DNA of 8,197 nucleotides from CAYFSC01 sp964345695 (GTDB taxonomy: Bacteria > Bacteroidota > Rhodothermia > Rhodothermales > Salinibacteraceae). Below are positions 5,501 to 8,197 of this stretch, in pieces. The position numbers and the translations under genes were made by a program. Within the stretch, counting starts at the first letter, position 1. Each line of letters starts with the position of its first letter. The notes beneath the pieces are model-generated. The model was given only the letters and a program-made list of their open reading frames with translations. It did no database searches and was not told the DNA's origin. Where the stretch lies: assembly GCA_964345695.1 (NCBI GenBank), contig CAYFSC010000136.1:1-8197 (forward strand). Direction: 5' to 3'.

Positions 5501-8197
5501 CGAAGACGACGACCGCATCGATCTCGTTCCGGAACGCACGAACTATGCCCCTGGCGAGACGGCGCGCATCATGGTGCCCTCGCCCTACGAGGACGCCACC
5601 GCGCTCATCACCGTCGAGCGCGAGGGCATCCTGTCGAGCCGCGTCACCACCCTCACCGGCAGCACGCCGCAGATCGAGATTCCGCTGGCGGAGCGGCACA
5701 TGCCGAACGCGTTCGTGAGCGTGATGCTGTGGAAGGGTCGCACGGCCGCGCCGGAGGGCAGCGGCGATCCCGGCGCGCCCGGCTTCAAGATGGGGGTCGC
5801 GGAGCTCCGGGTGGATGCCGGGCGGCGCCATCTGCGGGTGGAGGTCACGCCCGATCAGGAGGCGTATCGGCCCGGTGAGACGGCGACGGTCGACGTGCAG
5901 CTGCGCACCGCCGAGGGCGATGGCGTGCCCGGCGAGATCGCCTTCAGCGCGGCGGACGCGGGCGTGCTCAACCTCATCGGCTACCGCCTGCCCGACCCAT
6001 TCGACACGTTCTACGGTCCGCGTCCACTGGGCGTCACGACCACGGAGACACGCGCCAACCTCATTGAGCAGCGCAACTTCGGGCAGAAGGAGGAAAACCT
6101 CGGTGGAGGCGGCGGGCAGACCGACTTCATGCTGCGAACCGACTTCCGTCCGCTCGCGCACTGGGCGCCCGCTGTCCGCACCGACGCGAACGGCCACGCC
6201 GAGGTCACCTTCGACCTGCCCGAAAGCCTGACCACGTTTCGCCTGATGGCCACGGCGCTGACGGCCGATCACGAGTTCGGCGCCGCCTCGACGGACGTCA
6301 CCGTGACCCAGCCCCTCGTGATGACCCCCGCCCTGCCCCGCTTCGCGCGGATGGGCGACACGTTCGAGGCCGGCGTGCTCGTCAGCAACCGCACCGGTTC
6401 GGACGGCACCGCTACGGTCACGGCCGAAGCCGACGGACTCACCCTGCGCGGCGCGGACACACAGGAGATCGAGATTCCCGACGGTGGGACCAAGGAGGTG
6501 CGCTTCGACTGGGCGGCCCCGGCTCCCGATACCGCCACGGTCCGCTTCCGCGCCACGCTCGGCCGCCAGCAGGACGCCCTCCAGACGACGCTCCCCGTCC
6601 AGCGTCCGACGACGAAGCAGGTTTCCGCCACACTGGCCTCGACCGAACGCCGCGCCCAGGAGTCCCTCCGCGTGCCGGCCGACCGGGTGTCCGACCTCGG
6701 GCAGTTTGACGTCCGGCTCGCGAGTTCAGCCCTCGTTGGACTCGACGGCGCCACCCAGTACCTCTTCGAGTACCCGTATGGTTGCATCGAGCAGCGGACC
6801 TCGCGCATCCGCCCTGTGCTCGTCGCGAGCAGTGTGCTCGACGCGTTCGAACTGACCGTCTTCGACCAGGGCCGGAGGCAGGTCGTGCAGGACTGGATGG
6901 CGTCGCTGGACGACTACTGGACGGGCGACGGCTTCGCGATGTGGGACGGCAGCGCGCGCGCCAACCCGTACGTGAGCGCCTACGTCGTGCTCGCCCTCGC
7001 CGAGGCGCGGGCTGCCGGGTACCGCGTGCCGGACCTCACCTCGGAGGCCGTCGACGCGCTGGCGCGGCGGGTTCGCAACCGCAGCAACCGGCCCAATTTT
7101 TACGACGCCGACGTATGGACCGAAACGCGCGCCTTCATGCTCTACGCCCTGGCACGCCACGGCCGTGTGCTGGAGAGCGAGATCGACGCGCTCGCGAGCA
7201 ATCCGCCGGAGAGCGCCGAAGCGCTGAGTGATCTGCTCCGCACCGTCACGGCCGTGAATCAACCCTCTCTTAGTCGCTACGAAGCCCCTCTCGCCGAGCA
7301 GCTTCGGCAGCGGATCCGCGTGGAGGGCACGTCCGCGTATCTGACGGTGCCCGACGACGAGAGTCGAGGGTGGATCTTCAGCAGCACGACGCGCGCGACG
7401 GCGTTCGGGCTCACGGCGCTCATCGAGGCCGACCCGTCCGAGGACTTCCAGCCTCTCGCCCAGCGGATGGTGCGCTACCTCATGAATCAGCGCCGGGGCG
7501 GACACTGGGCGTCGACGCAGGACAATGCCGCTGTGGTGGACGCCTTCCGCGCCTACTTCGACGCGTACGAGACGGTCACGCCTGACTTCAGTGCAGAGGT
7601 GCAGATCGCCGGACGGCAGATTCTGCAGGAGTCGTTTCGGCAGCGCACGCTGGGCACGGCGGACGTGTCGGTGCCGGCCCGCGATCTGCCTGGAGGCCGC
7701 ACGCTCCCGATCGACATCGAGACCTCCGGAGCCGGCACGGCCTACTATTCGCTGCGCCTCACGACCTTCACCACGGCGCCGCAGCCCGCACGCACGCAGG
7801 GCCTGAGCGTCGAGCGCCGCATCCAACCGCTGAACGACCGCGGGGAACCCGTCGGTGACGCGATGGCGACGGGCGACCGCACGATCACGCTGCAATCCGG
7901 CGACCTCGTGCGCGTCACGCTCCGCCTCACGAGTCCGGCGGACCGCAACTACGTGGCCGTCGACGACGCACTGCCGGCGGGATTGGACGTCATCAACGCC
8001 GCGTTCGCCACATCCGATCAAGACGTGTTGCAGGACGCCGAGGCCGGACAATCCCAGTGGTGGGGCTCCTTCAACCACACCGAGATCCAGGACGACCGTG
8101 TTCTGCTCTTTGCCGACGACCTGCGCCAAGGCGAGCACACCTACACCTATGTCGCCCGTGCCACCACAGCCGGCACGTTCGGCCATCCGCCCGCCAC
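2562..8197 (+). CDS. Alpha-2-macroglobulin family lipoprotein (3' end missing)
   Basis: An open frame of 1878 codons runs off the right edge. It encodes a bacterial alpha-2-macroglobulin, an envelope protein that is cleaved in its bait region by an invading protease and then traps it covalently through a thioester. Residues 1-26 are a lipoprotein signal peptide with lipobox LAAC (24-27); S28 after the lipidated Cys would favour the outer membrane by the E. coli rule. Domains by eye: three Ig-like repeats (61-373); macroglobulin-like segments including a carboxypeptidase-like one near 505-600, an MG2-type one from 614 (TDRGLYQTGETVHLKG), and others at 718-815 and 850-985; bait-region domain (about 985-1080); MG7-like segment (from about 1085, YRPGET at 1102); Gly-rich linker (1181-1185); A2M domain (about 1188-1280); thioester domain (about 1384-1670) with C1408-I-E-Q1411; C-terminal MG domain from about 1747. 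The last residues, GTFGHPPA, match the start of the family's closing motif, so perhaps 20-40 residues are missing. ATG 2562 is chosen because it starts the signal peptide; no Shine-Dalgarno is seen. Confidence 0.96.
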   Translation, partial: MSFLSPAAPLLRYTTGLLILLIGLAACSSEPRAPEQVGVETVSLDAPADARSYVPTLDGPLRILSATPSGTMQAMPERQPITVTFSRPMVPLGDAPTPSPDVLTTDPPLDGALRWEGTQTLVFTPGSTLPPATPYAVTLRPTLGSQQGDSLDAPFTWTFETPRPQLVRSTPERGARFVAPEQDLVLLLNQRVQADAAQDFLTLRRAPDEGTPTSVPFDVQNDGDSTLVVSPAEPLAVDTPHELTLQQGLPSAQGPLGMAEATAVPFRTYGPLRLTEVTQPRRYQTQEPFDPARGVTLTLSTPVQFADLRQAVSFDPSVEWPAGVEARDDNVSPSHTLPVTLAPETRYTVTVQGLTDPFGQTLDRAEQSFQTRAFEPSFSMKRGLMVLEARQQPVVPVRAVNVDAVQVGLEHLPPDAIVPALRTYDPGHYYGRSAPGQPEREPVSADRTVDLGLERNRPGVTSLSLDSALVNGTGVVGLRVRPPASADQERDDLRALAQVTRLGLTGKFSPHQNLIVVTELATGEPVEGASVTIRDASNTVQWSGTTDDAGRAQTPGWADLGLASPDRWRAPAQYAIVEHEGDVAFTSSLFNEGLEPYRFDVNYDWNPQPRTQTGSIFTDRGLYQTGETVHLKGILRTKTDADWQSIRDSVRLVIHDSRDELVFDERVQPSDLGTFDTAWTAPDDAAQGPYTARVGLTNDTTLTAERTWQREGIATGTFRVDAFRRATFSVDARTAADSYVAGDFFEGTISARYLFGAQMAGQPVQYQLEQRSGSYTPPGYDGYRFGTVDGRVYETLARGDTVLDENSTAQLRTQLPGNAEGTATTLNFSGTVTSPSRQTVSARTSVPLHPGLFYVGLKPSTTFLDLSETKTLPVDAMTVDPNGASVGGKSMTVELVREQWNSVREVGADGRLRWRSERTETVVATKDITTERGAATRLQMPVEQGGRYVVRATATDVRGNTIRSEAYLYASGPGYVAWQREDDDRIDLVPERTNYAPGETARIMVPSPYEDATALITVEREGILSSRVTTLTGSTPQIEIPLAERHMPNAFVSVMLWKGRTAAPEGSGDPGAPGFKMGVAELRVDAGRRHLRVEVTPDQEAYRPGETATVDVQLRTAEGDGVPGEIAFSAADAGVLNLIGYRLPDPFDTFYGPRPLGVTTTETRANLIEQRNFGQKEENLGGGGGQTDFMLRTDFRPLAHWAPAVRTDANGHAEVTFDLPESLTTFRLMATALTADHEFGAASTDVTVTQPLVMTPALPRFARMGDTFEAGVLVSNRTGSDGTATVTAEADGLTLRGADTQEIEIPDGGTKEVRFDWAAPAPDTATVRFRATLGRQQDALQTTLPVQRPTTKQVSATLASTERRAQESLRVPADRVSDLGQFDVRLASSALVGLDGATQYLFEYPYGCIEQRTSRIRPVLVASSVLDAFELTVFDQGRRQVVQDWMASLDDYWTGDGFAMWDGSARANPYVSAYVVLALAEARAAGYRVPDLTSEAVDALARRVRNRSNRPNFYDADVWTETRAFMLYALARHGRVLESEIDALASNPPESAEALSDLLRTVTAVNQPSLSRYEAPLAEQLRQRIRVEGTSAYLTVPDDESRGWIFSSTTRATAFGLTALIEADPSEDFQPLAQRMVRYLMNQRRGGHWASTQDNAAVVDAFRAYFDAYETVTPDFSAEVQIAGRQILQESFRQRTLGTADVSVPARDLPGGRTLPIDIETSGAGTAYYSLRLTTFTTAPQPARTQGLSVERRIQPLNDRGEPVGDAMATGDRTITLQSGDLVRVTLRLTSPADRNYVAVDDALPAGLDVINAAFATSDQDVLQDAEAGQSQWWGSFNHTEIQDDRVLLFADDLRQGEHTYTYVARATTAGTFGHPPA
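2742..3680 (+). repeat. Three tandem Ig-like repeats in the macroglobulin N-terminus
   Basis: The protein regions at residues 61-161, 163-270 and 271-373 share a layout. Each opens with a Pro/Arg-rich turn and a beta strand (ITVTFSRPM, LVLLLNQRV, VTLTLSTPV). Each closes with a strand, a Gly-containing loop and an F-x-T-type ending (YAVTLRP..FTWTFET, HELTLQQ..VPFRTY, YTVTVQG..SFQTR). This fits Big_5-type Ig-like domains that project the macroglobulin core away from the membrane anchor. Sequence identity between copies is low, so these are old domain repeats rather than DNA-level repeats. Confidence 0.55.
6771..6794 (+). other. Thioester motif YPYGCIEQ of the macroglobulin
   Basis: These eight codons (residues 1404-1411) encode the canonical CxEQ thioester site. 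The C1408 thiol and Q1411 side chain form the internal thioester that attaches covalently to a trapped protease. The preceding YPYG and the following RTSRIRP also match the family. An intact motif separates this protein from the bacterial macroglobulins that have lost the thioester (YfaS-type in my recollection) and groups it with YfhM-type thioester proteins. Confidence 0.95.

Noticed and set aside
2484..6272. Antisense open frame of 1262 codons on the - strand
   Set aside because: It lies opposite the clearly coding macroglobulin gene, is a monotonous Arg/Gly/Ala/Val/His-rich translation with no recognisable domain, and is what GC-rich codon usage produces on the complementary strand.
6726..8186. 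Antisense open frame of 486 codons on the - strand
   Set aside because: It lies opposite the thioester and C-terminal domains of the macroglobulin, whose + strand reading has strong family motifs; the antisense product has none.

Overview
The window is a GC-rich bacterial segment with every supported gene on the + strand. It comes from a draft assembly: positions 2220-2319 are exactly 100 Ns, so the two halves are joined by a scaffold gap and their true distance is unknown. The GC content, sparse Shine-Dalgarno sequences, arginine-over-lysine acidic proteins, the photolyase subfamily and the large lipoprotein alpha-2-macroglobulin together suggest the Rhodothermota/Bacteroidota side of the tree (Salinibacter or Rhodothermus relatives). 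That placement is inference from protein style only; there is no rRNA or other marker gene.

Left half (1-2219). A 61-residue hypothetical protein (8-193) overlaps by 53 bases a 154-residue nucleotidyltransferase-fold protein (141-605) carrying the GG and DxD motifs. The arrangement looks like a translationally coupled two-gene module, possibly toxin-antitoxin-like. After a 108-base spacer with no obvious promoter or terminator comes a complete 492-residue cryptochrome/photolyase family flavoprotein (714-2192). Aligned by eye to E. coli photolyase, it lacks two of the three electron-transfer tryptophans and several lesion-pocket residues, so its function should not be assumed to be standard CPD repair.

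Middle (2220-2561). After the gap is a short stretch that reads as a helix-turn-helix piece of an Xre/MbcA/ParS-type antitoxin, cut on the left by the gap and apparently frameshifted, probably a pseudogene. A possible promoter for the next gene lies just beyond it.

Right half (2562-8197). One very large gene, running off the right edge, encodes a lipoprotein of the bacterial alpha-2-macroglobulin family: lipobox signal peptide, three Ig-like repeats, macroglobulin-like domains, a bait-region domain, the A2M domain, a thioester domain with an intact CIEQ motif, and the start of the conserved C-terminal PPA motif. Only a few tens of residues seem to be missing. Such proteins act as cell-envelope traps for attacking proteases and are often next to a PBP1C (pbpC) gene, which would be expected just beyond the window.

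The genes do not form one pathway. The visible pieces are a small accessory module, a light-dependent flavoprotein, a decayed antitoxin fragment and an envelope-defence protein. I found no tRNA, rRNA, CRISPR array, insertion sequence or convincing terminator.
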